DNA of 64,000 nucleotides from Aquimarina acroporae (GTDB taxonomy: Bacteria; Bacteroidota; Bacteroidia; Flavobacteriales; Flavobacteriaceae), in contig NZ_JALPRE010000009.1 of NCBI RefSeq assembly GCF_023195925.1, positions 62,001 to 126,000 on the forward strand, given 5' to 3'. The notes beneath the pieces were generated by a model. It was not told the DNA's origin and did not search any database. It saw only the letters and a program-made list of their open reading frames with translations. Made by a program: the position numbers and the translations under genes. Numbering within the stretch: position 1 is the first letter of the stretch; the number at the start of each line of letters is the position of its first letter. Below, piece after piece: positions 1 to 9,328 of this stretch.

Positions 1-159
1 TATTACAAAAGGGCAATGGTTACAAATGAACATTATAACTGTTCCCTTTTCTCCTTTGAGTTGTTGAAGTGAAAAGTTTTCTTTGGTAACCGTATCGGTT
101 AGGGTGAAATCTGGAGCGATTGTTCCTAAAGGTAACATGTTAGAAGGTGTGCGTGCCAT
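1..159 (-). CDS. Thioredoxin-family/redoxin protein, N-terminal fragment
   Basis: Reading from an ATG at 159 towards the window edge gives 53 residues with no stop, so the gene is cut by the window boundary and only its N-terminus is seen. The fragment has an AhpC/TSA-like opening (LGTIAPDFTLTDT, residues 11-23) followed by strand-like VIMFICNHCPFV, with a CxxC pair at C46 and C49. CNHCP followed by an aromatic residue and Val is typical of a bacterial thioredoxin-like redoxin family of roughly 180-200 residues. The role is probably thiol redox chemistry, but the substrate is unknown. No signal peptide is visible. Confidence 0.75.
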   Translation of the reverse strand, partial: MARTPSNMLPLGTIAPDFTLTDTVTKENFSLQQLKGEKGTVIMFICNHCPFVI

Positions 160-327
160 AATTTTAGTCTTTGAAGTGGTCCAAATTACAATTTTATATA
201 GTATAAGTCTAAAAATTCTTACCTTAGTTACAATCAAACTAAACTTTATGAAATAGTTTTTTTATAGATGGGAGGTATTTAATAAATTGGCTGTCTTGAA
301 TCTATTCATTGTATTAAAAATAATTAT

Positions 328-792
328 ATGAAATCACTAGAAACTTGGTTTGAAGAATATGCAGTAAGCCATCAAAACAAAACCAATATTGCAATACATT
401 TTATTTGTGTTCCGGCGATATTTTTTTCTATAGTAGGGCTTTTAATGAGTATCCCAAGTGGGATTTTAGCCTCAATAATTCCTGGTAATAACCCATTTAT
501 CGAGAATTGGGCATTTTTGGCATTATTATTAGTGCTGTTTTTTTATATAAGGTTATCGATAAAGATGGCTTTTCAGATTTTACTTTTTTCGACGTTTTGT
601 ATTATCGCTAATTATTACATCGGTCAATATGCTCCTTTATGGATAGTGTCTGTCGGTATTTTTGTTGCGGCATGGGTAGGTCAGTTTTATGGACATAAAG
701 TAGAAGGACAAAAGCCTTCTTTCTTAGAAGATCTCCAATATTTGTTGATTGGTCCTGCCTGGGTAATTCAAAAAATGTTTGGAAAAAAATAG
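328..792 (+). CDS. Mpo1-like (DUF962/YGL010W family) membrane protein
   Basis: A 154-residue integral membrane protein with about four hydrophobic segments (residues 22-50, 60-76, 82-98 and 103-118). It carries the family's conserved histidines (H15, H24, H123), and the motif QFYGHKVEGQKP at 119-130 is characteristic of DUF962/Mpo1. Yeast Mpo1 is an iron-dependent dioxygenase that alpha-oxidises 2-hydroxy fatty acids. Whether the bacterial homologue uses the same substrate is not shown here. The stop codon is one base before the ATG of the downstream alpha/beta hydrolase, so the two genes are probably co-transcribed and translationally coupled. Confidence 0.8.
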   Translation: MKSLETWFEEYAVSHQNKTNIAIHFICVPAIFFSIVGLLMSIPSGILASIIPGNNPFIENWAFLALLLVLFFYIRLSIKMAFQILLFSTFCIIANYYIGQYAPLWIVSVGIFVAAWVGQFYGHKVEGQKPSFLEDLQYLLIGPAWVIQKMFGKK

Positions 793-793
793 G

Positions 794-1663
794 ATGGATT
801 TATCAGATTGGAAAAACTCTGGTGCTTATTTCGAGTATCAAAAGAAATATCAAATTTTTTATATCAAGTCTGGGCAAGGAGACCCTCTAGTACTAATACA
901 TGGATTTCCTACTTCTTCTTGGGATTGGTGTAAAATATGGGATACACTTTCTCTGCATTATAAAGTATATGCTTTAGATATGTTAGGGTATGGGTTTTCG
1001 GCTAAGCCTAAGAACTTTACCTATACGATTGCAGCACAGGCAGATTTATGGGAGTATTTCCTTGAACAACAGCAAATCTTCAAGTTTCATATTTTGGCAC
1101 ATGACTATGGAGACACTGTGGTTCAGGAAATGCTGGCAAGATATAAGGAGGATGATACCTACAAATTTAGAATACAATCTGTGACTTTTCTCAATGGGGG
1201 AATGTTTCCGGAAACAAATTTTCCTACCATTACACAAAAATTATTACTTACTCCTTTTGGAAGGCTTCTCAAAAATTTTATGGGAAGAAATACCTTAGCA
1301 AAGAACTTCAAAAAGATTTTTGGTAAAGATACTCAGCCAACAGAGAAAGAGATAGACGAGTTCTGGGAGGTGGTAGATTATAATTCTGGTAAAAACGTGA
1401 TCCCAAAACTTATAAAATATCTTACAGAGCGAGATACTCATAAGATTCGATGGCGCGAGGCTATTCAGTATACCGATATACCAAAACGATTAATAGACGG
1501 GGGTTGTGATCCTATCTCTGGGAAACATATGGCAGATTTTTACCAAAAAATAGTGCCTGATGCAGATGTTATTGTGCTCCCAGAAATTGGCCACTATCCG
1601 CAGGTAGAAGCACCTCACGAAGTGCTAGAACATTATTTTAATTTCAGAAATAAGATAAAATAA
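794..1663 (+). CDS. Alpha/beta hydrolase, MEST-like
   Basis: A 289-residue alpha/beta hydrolase. I chose the ATG at 794, one base after the preceding stop, over an in-frame TTG at 779 that would overlap the upstream gene. The oxyanion region is LVLIHGFPTSSWDW. The nucleophile elbow reads HDYGDTVVQEML, so the expected nucleophile is Asp, as in haloalkane dehalogenases and epoxide hydrolases, rather than Ser. NGGMFPET and the late GHYPQVEAP histidine segment closely resemble the vertebrate MEST/PEG1 protein. Substrate unknown. It is convergent with the M14 peptidase gene, with only six bases between them. Confidence 0.8.
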   Translation: MDLSDWKNSGAYFEYQKKYQIFYIKSGQGDPLVLIHGFPTSSWDWCKIWDTLSLHYKVYALDMLGYGFSAKPKNFTYTIAAQADLWEYFLEQQQIFKFHILAHDYGDTVVQEMLARYKEDDTYKFRIQSVTFLNGGMFPETNFPTITQKLLLTPFGRLLKNFMGRNTLAKNFKKIFGKDTQPTEKEIDEFWEVVDYNSGKNVIPKLIKYLTERDTHKIRWREAIQYTDIPKRLIDGGCDPISGKHMADFYQKIVPDADVIVLPEIGHYPQVEAPHEVLEHYFNFRNKIK

Positions 1664-1669
1664 CAGATA

Positions 1670-4183
1670 TTACATGGCTTTACCAAAGTAAATTGCGTTC
1701 ATTAAAAGTTTATTTGTACCATACCAGAATGCCCTAAAATTTGTATTATCTGTAAATAAGATCAAATCTCCTTTTCCAAGATTGTTGTGTTTAAATGGTA
1801 CTGTGCTTGATAGAGAATCAAGATTCTTTTTACTTATATAACCGCTTAATAGAGGATTTTCAGAATATTGAATAGGGTTATTGTAGCTCTGTTTATCTGG
1901 TTTTATGAAAAACCTTGTGTTTCTAAATAAAGGTATTTTGGTGTTTTGGTATCCAAAATTAATAGGATGCGAGCGATCTATTTTAGCTTCAAAAATAGCT
2001 CCTCCAATTACTTGAGCACCAAAAAAATCTTGTTTCTGCTCAAAAGAAATATTCTCGGCGTTATTCTCTGGTCTAACAAATTCTATGTTCATAAGCTCAT
2101 TATTTTTAAATAATTGAGCTGCATTTCTATATCCAATCAATGTGCCTCCATTTCTTACCCATATTTTCAGTCTTTCTACTTGTTCTTTAGAGATGTTTTG
2201 TCTTCTGCTATTAGGTAGTATAATATGAGTGTATTTGGAGATATTAACTCGGGAAAAATTATCTGTGGTTAATTTGGTTATCGGGATATCATAACGTTGG
2301 TCCATAAGATGCCAAATTTCCCCAGCATCATATGAAGTAATACCTGTACCAGTAATTAATGCTATTCGTGGTAATGATAAAGGTCTAAATTTGTTACTTC
2401 CGAGATCAATTCCTTTAGTAAGACCAGTAGATACACCAGTAATATCGATATGGTTATTTGAAGCTACCTCTTGTAAAAAACTAAATAACTCATCACTATT
2501 TAATCGTTGGTTTTGAACAGGAATTAATATAGTACCATAATCATAGTTGTTATTTTCTAAAGAAAAAGGAGTAAGTCCTACTTTTGCTCTTAGACCTTGT
2601 TTTAAAATTTGGTACAAGGCTCTTGGGCTGTAGTATTCATGCCATTGCATAAGATACCCATAAGAACTCTTAGTAACTGTTGCATTTTTACGATATTTAA
2701 CTTCGGACACTTCTGGTCCAAGATTAGTAATGGATGCGTTTTCTGAATAGTCTAAATTAAAAGCCAAAGGGAAGGTCCAAGCTGAAACGTCATAAAACAA
2801 ACTATCTTGAAACTTTGTTCTTTTTTCAAAAATGGCCTTTAATAATCTTTTTTGTCTTTGATTTTTGGGAACAATGTAACTGTAACCCTTTTTAAAAGTT
2901 TTTCCCTTTAGATTGAAATCCTGTTTTACTTCATGTAGTTTTATTTTGTGTCTCTTAAGAATCTCTGCAAAGTGGTAAACAGAGGCGGCGTCATTTTGAC
3001 TGCCAAAAATATATGCATCTTTTGCAACTTCTTTTGCTGCATTAGCATAAAAATCTTTTTTATAATTAAGAAGCTCTTTTCGCATAGATTTTGCTGCTTC
3101 TAGAGTAGATAATGCAGTGGTAAATTGATTTCTAATAGTGAATGGGAAAGTTAATAATCCATTATCAGATTGTTGCGCATGCCCTCTGGAACTTCCTTGT
3201 TCAAACAAAATACCAATACCACCGTTTATATCGGGAAAAGTTGAACCTTTACCATAGTAAAAATCATCAAAATTTTCTTCTGTATAATAAAGAGAGCCTA
3301 TTTTATCAAGCGCTTTTGCATGATAATTTGCAATTTTTTTGGTGAGTTGCTGATTTGATTTGGGAGTTAACGGATGTGTTCTTGATTGGATACCTGGTTG
3401 AAAAAAGAAGGTACTATTGGTGCCCATTTCATGGTGATCTGTAACTATATTAGGATACCACTTGTGAAAGGTGTTGATCCTTGCTCTCGATTCTGGTAAT
3501 TGCACAGGTAGCCAATCTCGATTCATGTCGAACCAGTAATGATTAGTTCTGCCTCCTGGCCAAATTTCACTGTATTCTCTATCCTGAGGATCAGAACTTA
3601 TGTTTTTACTTTTGTTGGTGTTTGCCCAATATGCAAATCGTTGCAAGCCATCAGGATTCATCGAGGGATCCAGCAAAATTACAACCTTGTTCAATAATTC
3701 ATCTATTTCAGGGCCTTGGGCAGCGGCTAGATAATATGCTGCGAGCAAACTGGCGTTAGAACCACTAGGTTCATTACCATGTATCGAAAATCCTTGATAC
3801 ACTACAGAAGGTAGTGTTTCTAAATTTACAGCTGCAGATGTGCTTTCTGTAAGTTGAAGATGTTGTTTTCTAATCTCCTCTATGTTCTTATGGTTTTCTT
3901 CTGAAGTAATCGTTAATAATAATATAGGTCGATCTTCAAAGGTCTTCCCTCTATTCTCTATTGTAATTCTTGGTGAAGCTGCCGCAAGAACTTGCATGTA
4001 ATTGGCTAGTTTGTCATGAGAAACATGCCATTTTCCTGGAACAAAACCTAGTACGCTTTGCGGTGTTGGGATCTCTGCATTATAAGTCGTGTTTTTTGGA
4101 AGGTAATAATCTAAAGAAAGATCTTGTTGTGCTTGTAGTGTAAAAGAAAAAAATGAAAAAAGAACAATGAAGAAGTATTTCAT
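1670..4183 (-). CDS. Secreted M14-family zinc carboxypeptidase-like protein
   Basis: An 837-residue protein with a cleavable signal peptide (residues 1-18, ending TLQA). An M14 carboxypeptidase domain spans about 45-370. Zinc ligands are visible as HGNE (H135, E138) and a later His in DHHEMG (about 251), with the substrate-binding segment DPSMNPDG at 173-180 and a candidate catalytic Glu in ILFEQGSS (about 329). The long C-terminal half (about 480-837) resembles the glutamine-amidotransferase-like domain found behind M14 domains in Bacteroidota. It probably trims peptides or cell-wall material in the periplasm or outside the cell. A hairpin at 4224-4250 separates it from the DUF3276 gene. Confidence 0.85.
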   Translation of the reverse strand: MKYFFIVLFSFFSFTLQAQQDLSLDYYLPKNTTYNAEIPTPQSVLGFVPGKWHVSHDKLANYMQVLAAASPRITIENRGKTFEDRPILLLTITSEENHKNIEEIRKQHLQLTESTSAAVNLETLPSVVYQGFSIHGNEPSGSNASLLAAYYLAAAQGPEIDELLNKVVILLDPSMNPDGLQRFAYWANTNKSKNISSDPQDREYSEIWPGGRTNHYWFDMNRDWLPVQLPESRARINTFHKWYPNIVTDHHEMGTNSTFFFQPGIQSRTHPLTPKSNQQLTKKIANYHAKALDKIGSLYYTEENFDDFYYGKGSTFPDINGGIGILFEQGSSRGHAQQSDNGLLTFPFTIRNQFTTALSTLEAAKSMRKELLNYKKDFYANAAKEVAKDAYIFGSQNDAASVYHFAEILKRHKIKLHEVKQDFNLKGKTFKKGYSYIVPKNQRQKRLLKAIFEKRTKFQDSLFYDVSAWTFPLAFNLDYSENASITNLGPEVSEVKYRKNATVTKSSYGYLMQWHEYYSPRALYQILKQGLRAKVGLTPFSLENNNYDYGTILIPVQNQRLNSDELFSFLQEVASNNHIDITGVSTGLTKGIDLGSNKFRPLSLPRIALITGTGITSYDAGEIWHLMDQRYDIPITKLTTDNFSRVNISKYTHIILPNSRRQNISKEQVERLKIWVRNGGTLIGYRNAAQLFKNNELMNIEFVRPENNAENISFEQKQDFFGAQVIGGAIFEAKIDRSHPINFGYQNTKIPLFRNTRFFIKPDKQSYNNPIQYSENPLLSGYISKKNLDSLSSTVPFKHNNLGKGDLILFTDNTNFRAFWYGTNKLLMNAIYFGKAM

Positions 4184-4223
4184 TACAGTTGAGTTATTTT
4201 TAATAAAGGTGTGAATATAAAAA

Positions 4224-4250
4224 AAACCGCTTCAGAGAATGAAGCGGTTT
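4224..4250. terminator. Hairpin between M14 peptidase and DUF3276 genes
   Basis: A perfect 10-bp stem, AAACCGCTTC (4224-4233) against GAAGCGGTTT (4241-4250), with a 7-nt loop. Read on the minus strand it lies between the stop of the DUF3276 gene and the start of the peptidase gene and is followed by a T-rich run, as expected of an intrinsic terminator for the upstream minus-strand gene. Confidence 0.75.
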
Positions 4251-4291
4251 GCATAATTTTAACTTAACAAAGAGTTAGTTAGTAGTGTGTC

Positions 4292-4678
4292 TTATATATC
4301 GTCAAAACTTACGTCGGTGAAACTTTCAGTTGAAGCAGTCACTTCTTCTTTGGTATCAACGATATCCTTGTCATAAGATTTTTGATAGTCTTTTTGGTGC
4401 CTTTCGCTAATAACTTCTTCACCTTTTTCATCAACGATGAAATGCGTCATTTCATTCAGGATTTCTGTAAAGCCTGCAAAATCTTCTTTGTAAAGATAAA
4501 TCTTGTGTTTCTTGTAGTGAAAAGATCCGTCATCATTAGTAAACTTCTTACTTTCTGTTATAGTCAAGTAATAATCTCCTGCTTTGGTAGCCCTTACATC
4601 AAAGAAATATGTTCTTCTTCCTGCTCGTAAAACTTTTGAGAAAATTTCTTCTTTCTCCATCATTTCATTGTCATTCAT
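4292..4678 (-). CDS. DUF3276 / PUR-alpha-like nucleic-acid-binding protein
   Basis: A 128-residue protein matching the Bacteroidota DUF3276 family, which is structurally related to PUR-alpha repeats that bind single-stranded DNA or RNA. The core runs from IFSKVLRAGRRTYFFDVR (about 12-29) through the beta-rich DYYLTITESKK and the KHKIYLYKEDF segment. The last 35 residues are acidic and probably disordered. It is cytoplasmic with no signal peptide, and no enzymatic motif is present. The gene stands alone between the ABC exporter gene and a terminator; its in vivo target is unknown. Confidence 0.8.
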   Translation of the reverse strand: MNDNEMMEKEEIFSKVLRAGRRTYFFDVRATKAGDYYLTITESKKFTNDDGSFHYKKHKIYLYKEDFAGFTEILNEMTHFIVDEKGEEVISERHQKDYQKSYDKDIVDTKEEVTASTESFTDVSFDDI

Positions 4679-4756
4679 AATCCGTATTTCTTAATTAATT
4701 AATATGTTATGATGGTTTCAAAAATCCAAAAAAAATGTTAATCGGACAAAAAAAAC

Positions 4757-6514
4757 TCATATTTCTTTTTCGCTAAGCTGTTTTAAATACAGTTCTTTGT
4801 AGTATCCATCAGTGTTGATTAGTTGATTATGAGTGCCTTGCTGGATGATTTGACCTTCGTCGAGTACGATAATTTTATCGGCATTTTTAGCCGTAGATAC
4901 TCTATGGCTAACTATAAAAGTGGTCTTGTTTTTGGAAATTTTATTAAGATTATTTAAAATTTCTTCTTCCGTTTCGGTATCTACAGCCGATAAACAATCG
5001 TCAAAAAGTAGTATTGCAGGATTCTTAATTATTGCTCTGGCAATAGAAACTCGTTGTTTTTGACCGCCAGAGAGAGTAATACCCCTTTCTCCAAGAATAG
5101 TCTCATATCCTCTTTTGAAATCTATAATGTTATTATGCACAACGGCATTTTTGGAAGCTTCATACACTTCATCATCTGTCGCACTTTCTTTTCCGAATTT
5201 AATATTGTTTTTGATGCTATCACTAAATAGGAAAGCATCTTGTGGTACATAACCGATACTTTCTCTTAAATCAAAAAGATTAAGTTTTTTTATGGGTTTA
5301 TCATCTACGGCAATTTCTCCTGAAGAAACATCATATAGGCGCCCTATAAGATCAAGAATAGTAGATTTTCCAGATCCAGTTTTGCCAATTATCCCTATAG
5401 TTTCTCCGTTTTTCACTTCAAAACTTATATTTTTCAAAGCGGTAATATTGGTGTCATCGTAAGTAAATGTTACGTTTTTAAAGCTTACATCTCCTGTGAT
5501 AGGCGTGTGTTGAGGAATAGTATTGGTAATTTCGGGTTCCTGACTTAAAAATTCATTGATACGAACCTGAGAAGCCTCTGCCTGTTGTATTATAGAACTT
5601 ACCCATCCAACTGTAGCTACTGGCCAGGTAAGCATATTTACATACAGTATAAATTGGACAATGACTCCTAATTCTTGAATTGTACCATCCAAAAATTGTT
5701 TGCCACCAATGTAGATTACCAAGATGTTACTGCATCCTATAAGCAGAACCATTAAAGGAAAGAATAAGGCTTGTACTTTTGCTAAATCTAGGTTTTTGTC
5801 CTTACTAATGCCAGATAAATTACTAAAGTTATCATGGGTTTGAGGTTCAATACCGTAGGCTTTGATAACTGTAATACCGCTAAAGGATTCCTGAGTAAAA
5901 GTTGTGAGTTTCGATAAGAATTCCTGTACTACAGTGCTACGCTTATGTATGGCGACGCTCAATTTATAGATAGATATCGATAAGATGGGTAGAGGTGTGA
6001 CAGTATATAGTGTTAACTCAGGAGCTATGCTTATCATATATCCTATAACTACTACAAATAATGTAATCGTATTTACACTATACATAATAGCTGGCCCAAC
6101 GTACATCCTTACTTTAGAAACATCTTCACTAATACGATTCATTAGATCACCAGTTCTATTTTTTTTGTAAAAATTGAGAGAAAGCTTTTCATAATGTTGA
6201 AAAACCTCATTTTTTAAATCAAACTCTATAAAGCGAGAAACCACAATAAATGTTTGTCGCATTAAAAACGTGAAGAAAGCCGAAATTAAAACAGCGCCTA
6301 AAATAAGTAAGATGTTAATAATGAGGCCGTTTTTCACTTCTGACAAGTCGGTTACTTCATTGTTGATGTATTTTTCGACAATATCTACAGAATTTCCTAC
6401 AATAGTAGGAACCAATGTTGCAAAAATCCTTGCTATAACAGTAATAACAAGGCCAATTAGAAGTCGATATTTATATTTTAGAAAGTACTTGTTTAAATGG
6501 CGTAATGCGCGCAT
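4757..6514 (-). CDS. ABC exporter, fused permease and ATPase
   Basis: A 585-residue half-transporter with six N-terminal membrane helices (about 18-310) and a C-terminal nucleotide-binding domain. Walker A is GKTGSGKST (377-385), the signature is LSGGQ (481-485), Walker B is ILLFDD (501-506) and the switch His is H537. The residue after the Walker B Asp is Asp (D506) rather than the usual catalytic Glu. This is seen in one subunit of heterodimeric MdlA/YheI/TM287-type exporters. It may therefore need a partner subunit, which is not encoded in this window. Substrate unknown; lipids, peptides and drugs are all possible. Confidence 0.85.
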   Translation of the reverse strand: MRALRHLNKYFLKYKYRLLIGLVITVIARIFATLVPTIVGNSVDIVEKYINNEVTDLSEVKNGLIINILLILGAVLISAFFTFLMRQTFIVVSRFIEFDLKNEVFQHYEKLSLNFYKKNRTGDLMNRISEDVSKVRMYVGPAIMYSVNTITLFVVVIGYMISIAPELTLYTVTPLPILSISIYKLSVAIHKRSTVVQEFLSKLTTFTQESFSGITVIKAYGIEPQTHDNFSNLSGISKDKNLDLAKVQALFFPLMVLLIGCSNILVIYIGGKQFLDGTIQELGVIVQFILYVNMLTWPVATVGWVSSIIQQAEASQVRINEFLSQEPEITNTIPQHTPITGDVSFKNVTFTYDDTNITALKNISFEVKNGETIGIIGKTGSGKSTILDLIGRLYDVSSGEIAVDDKPIKKLNLFDLRESIGYVPQDAFLFSDSIKNNIKFGKESATDDEVYEASKNAVVHNNIIDFKRGYETILGERGITLSGGQKQRVSIARAIIKNPAILLFDDCLSAVDTETEEEILNNLNKISKNKTTFIVSHRVSTAKNADKIIVLDEGQIIQQGTHNQLINTDGYYKELYLKQLSEKEI

Positions 6515-6655
6515 ATAGGTCTTTGTTTAAATGTCTAGATATTAAAGAATTCGTAAAATTTAACAGGATAAAATTTTAATTTCATAAAAATACATTATTT
6601 TAGCACTCTGATTTTGAATATTATATAATTTATAACCATTTAAATTTTTTAATAC

Positions 6656-7759
6656 ATGATAACCGAAGTGCTTACTGCAAATCAATTAAAAAAGGAGGCT
6701 CCTGTATTTGGACAATTATCTTTTAATGATCACGAACAAGTTGTTTTTTGTCAGGACAAAGATACAGGATTGAAGGCAATAATTGGTGTGCATAACACAA
6801 TTTTAGGACCAGCATTAGGGGGTACAAGAATGTATGATTACAAAACAGAATGGGATGCCTTAAATGATGTATTGAGGTTGTCGAGAGGAATGACCTATAA
6901 AGCAGCTATTACTGGATTGAACCTTGGAGGTGGTAAAGCTGTTATAATTGGAGATCCAAAGAAAATGAAAACACCAGAGTTAATGACTCGTTTTGGTAAG
7001 TTTGTTCATACACTTGGAGGGAAATACTATACCGCAGAAGATGTTGGTATGGAAACCTCAGATATGGATACTGTAAGAGAGGTTACTCCTTATGTGACTG
7101 GTATATCAGAGTCAAAAGGAGGGGCAGGAAACCCTTCGCCTGTTACTGCCTATGGAGTTTATATGGGAATGAAAGCAGCGACTAAGTTTGCTTATGGTAA
7201 CGATGCTTTGCAAGGAAAGAAGATTTTGGTGCAAGGAATTGGACATGTTGGAGAAGAACTGGTTCGTTTAGCTGCCGAAGAAGGTGCTAATGTTATTATT
7301 AGTGATATTAATGAAGAGAGATTGTCGGAAGTAAGTACAAAATATGGGGTTGAAATTTACAGGGGTAACGATTTATATGCTGAAGAAGCCGATATTTATG
7401 CGCCATGTGCTTTGGGAGCAACTGTAAATGACGATACTATTGATAAACTAAAAGTAAAAGTTATTGCTGGAGCTGCTAATAACCAGTTAGCAAATGAACA
7501 AATTCACGGACCTTTATTACAGAAAAAGGGAATTGTATATGCACCAGATTTTTTAATTAATGCAGGAGGTATTATTAACGTATATGCAGAGATAGAAGGA
7601 TATGGTAGAGATCAAATCATTACCAAGACTGAAAATATTTATGATACGACCTTAGATATTTTAAATAAAGCTAAGGCTACAAACATAACAGCAAATGCTT
7701 CTGCTATGAGTATTGCAGAAGATAGAATAGCTACTAGAAAAAAAGAACTTTTAGGGTAG
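6656..7759 (+). CDS. Leucine (Glu/Leu/Phe/Val) dehydrogenase
   Basis: A 367-residue NAD-dependent amino-acid dehydrogenase that oxidatively deaminates leucine and other branched-chain amino acids to 2-oxo acids in the cytoplasm. The N-terminal catalytic domain contains LGPALGGTRMY (50-60), MTYK with K82, and GGGKAVIIGDP with the likely catalytic K94. The Rossmann motif VQGIGHVGEEL begins the C-terminal NAD domain, and INAGGIINVY closes the active site. Length and motifs fit leucine dehydrogenase better than glutamate dehydrogenase. A strong terminator follows at 7788-7823. Confidence 0.9.
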   Translation: MITEVLTANQLKKEAPVFGQLSFNDHEQVVFCQDKDTGLKAIIGVHNTILGPALGGTRMYDYKTEWDALNDVLRLSRGMTYKAAITGLNLGGGKAVIIGDPKKMKTPELMTRFGKFVHTLGGKYYTAEDVGMETSDMDTVREVTPYVTGISESKGGAGNPSPVTAYGVYMGMKAATKFAYGNDALQGKKILVQGIGHVGEELVRLAAEEGANVIISDINEERLSEVSTKYGVEIYRGNDLYAEEADIYAPCALGATVNDDTIDKLKVKVIAGAANNQLANEQIHGPLLQKKGIVYAPDFLINAGGIINVYAEIEGYGRDQIITKTENIYDTTLDILNKAKATNITANASAMSIAEDRIATRKKELLG

Positions 7760-7787
7760 CTAGATTAAAAATAATAGTATTTTTGCA

Positions 7788-7823
7788 GGGCAAAAGTCAG
7801 AGAGACTTTTGCCCGTTTTTTTT
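7788..7823 (+). terminator. Rho-independent terminator after leucine dehydrogenase
   Basis: An 11-bp perfect stem, GGGCAAAAGTC (7788-7798) with GACTTTTGCCC (7804-7814), has a 5-nt loop and is followed by a run of eight T. It ends just before the nusB start region. Confidence 0.9.
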
Positions 7824-7848
7824 GTATAAAGTTCTTTGTAATTATTCT

Positions 7849-8793
7849 ATGTTAACCAGAAGACATATTAGAGTAAAAGTAATGCAGTCGCTCTATTCGA
7901 TAGGGCAGACGCAAAGTGACAACCTTGATAAAGAAGAAAAATTCCTGCTTTTTAGTATTGAACAGATGTATGATTTATTTCTGATAAATCTTCAGCTTCT
8001 GGTAGAAATTAGAAAACATGCTGCCGATTTTTTGACAAAAAGTCAAAAAAAGTACCTTGCTACTTCCGAAGAAAAAAACCCGAACACTAAATTTATTAAT
8101 AATGAAGTGTTGTTGTTTTTGGAAAAAAACCTTCAATTAAAAGAAGAGATCGATCGTAAGAAACTAAACTGCTGGGAGCTCGATAGTGAATATGTTTCCA
8201 TACTTTGGAAAGCCATTCAGGAAAGCGAGTTATATGAAGATTATATGAGTACCAAATTGAGTTCTTTTAGGGAAGATAAGGACTTTGTAATTGATGTCTT
8301 CAAAGAGATTATTGCTCCAAACAATAAGCTTTACGAATATATTGAAGATAAGAATCTAACATGGTTAGATGATTTACCATTGGTGAATACTGCAATTATG
8401 AAAATGCTAAGAAAAATAAAAGCATCTCATGATGAGCAAAAATCTTTACCTAAGTTGTATAAAGATTTGGAAGACAAAAAGTTTGCAGTAGATATTTTTA
8501 GAAAAACAGTTCTCAATGGAGCAGAATATACCAAAGAGATCGATGGAAAAACACCAAATTGGGATCAGGATCGTATTGCAGACCTGGATAAAGCCATTAT
8601 AAAAATGGCAATTTGCGAGTTTATAAAATTCCCTTCAATACCTGTAAAAGTAACAATTAACGAATATTTAGAGATTGCAAAAGAATATAGTACTCCTAAA
8701 AGTAGTATTTTTATAAATGGTATTCTTGATAAAATTTCTAAAGAGTATCAGGAAAGTGGTAAACTAAATAAAGTTGGCCGAGGACTTATGTAG
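7849..8793 (+). CDS. nusB: Transcription antitermination factor NusB
   Basis: A 314-residue protein. The ATG at 7849 (MLTRRHIRVKVMQSLYS) is preferred because an upstream in-frame start at 7783 would place the terminator inside the gene. The C-terminal half (about 185-300) is the NusB fold that binds boxA RNA and NusE/S10 during rRNA antitermination. Visible landmarks are WLDDLPLVNTAI, TKEIDGKTPNWDQDRI and VKVTINEYLEIAKEYSTPKSSIFINGILD. It is about twice the length of E. coli NusB because of an N-terminal extension, which is usual in Bacteroidota. It starts a nusB-DUF1573-yajC cluster. Confidence 0.92.
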   Translation: MLTRRHIRVKVMQSLYSIGQTQSDNLDKEEKFLLFSIEQMYDLFLINLQLLVEIRKHAADFLTKSQKKYLATSEEKNPNTKFINNEVLLFLEKNLQLKEEIDRKKLNCWELDSEYVSILWKAIQESELYEDYMSTKLSSFREDKDFVIDVFKEIIAPNNKLYEYIEDKNLTWLDDLPLVNTAIMKMLRKIKASHDEQKSLPKLYKDLEDKKFAVDIFRKTVLNGAEYTKEIDGKTPNWDQDRIADLDKAIIKMAICEFIKFPSIPVKVTINEYLEIAKEYSTPKSSIFINGILDKISKEYQESGKLNKVGRGLM

Positions 8794-8842
8794 TTCAAAA
8801 AAAAATGTATTTTTAACCCTCAAATAATTAAAAACCCAAGTA

Positions 8843-9322
8843 ATGAAAAAAGGAATCTTAATTTTAGCCGGAATCTTTGCTATGACGGTTGTGTCTTGTA
8901 AAGATGATGCTACCAAAAAAGTTAAAGAAGAAAATGTTGAAATAGCAGCTGAGCGTGATGCTAAGAATGCTGATTTTCCGGTAATGACTTTCAGTGAGAC
9001 TGAGCATGATTTCGGAACAATAAATGAAGGAGATGTAGTAGAGCATACATTTAAGTTTACAAACACTGGTAAAGCTCCTTTGGTAATCGTAAGTGCAAAA
9101 GGAAGCTGTGGATGTACAGTACCACAATGGCCAAAAGAACCAATTGCTCCGGGAGCAGAAGGAGAAATGCTTGTTAAGTTTAACTCTAATGGTAAGCCAA
9201 ATCAGCAAACTAAGCAAGTAACTATTACTGCTAATACTGAAGCTGGTAAAGAAATTCTTAAAATCAAAGCGATGGTAACTCCAAAGGCTAAGCCAGCAGG
9301 AGGTGCACCAGCAGGTGAATAA
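8843..9322 (+). CDS. DUF1573 lipoprotein
   Basis: A 159-residue protein with a lipoprotein signal peptide (lipobox TVVSC, Cys at about 19) and a short charged tether. A single immunoglobulin-like DUF1573 domain (about 47-145) is marked by HDFGTINEGDVVEHTF, FTNTGKAPLVI and GSCGCTVP. Its biochemical role is not established. It is conserved between nusB and yajC in Bacteroidota and lies only six bases upstream of yajC, so the two are probably co-transcribed. The C-terminal tail is rich in Lys, Ala, Pro and Gly. Confidence 0.88.
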   Translation: MKKGILILAGIFAMTVVSCKDDATKKVKEENVEIAAERDAKNADFPVMTFSETEHDFGTINEGDVVEHTFKFTNTGKAPLVIVSAKGSCGCTVPQWPKEPIAPGAEGEMLVKFNSNGKPNQQTKQVTITANTEAGKEILKIKAMVTPKAKPAGGAPAGE

Positions 9323-9328
9323 TATTTT

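Noticed and set aside
1205..1214. TTTCCGGAAA identical to the operator core
   Set aside because: It is inside the MEST-like gene, encodes part of the conserved MFPET segment and has no GTCTG/CAGAC arms, so it is taken as a coding coincidence.
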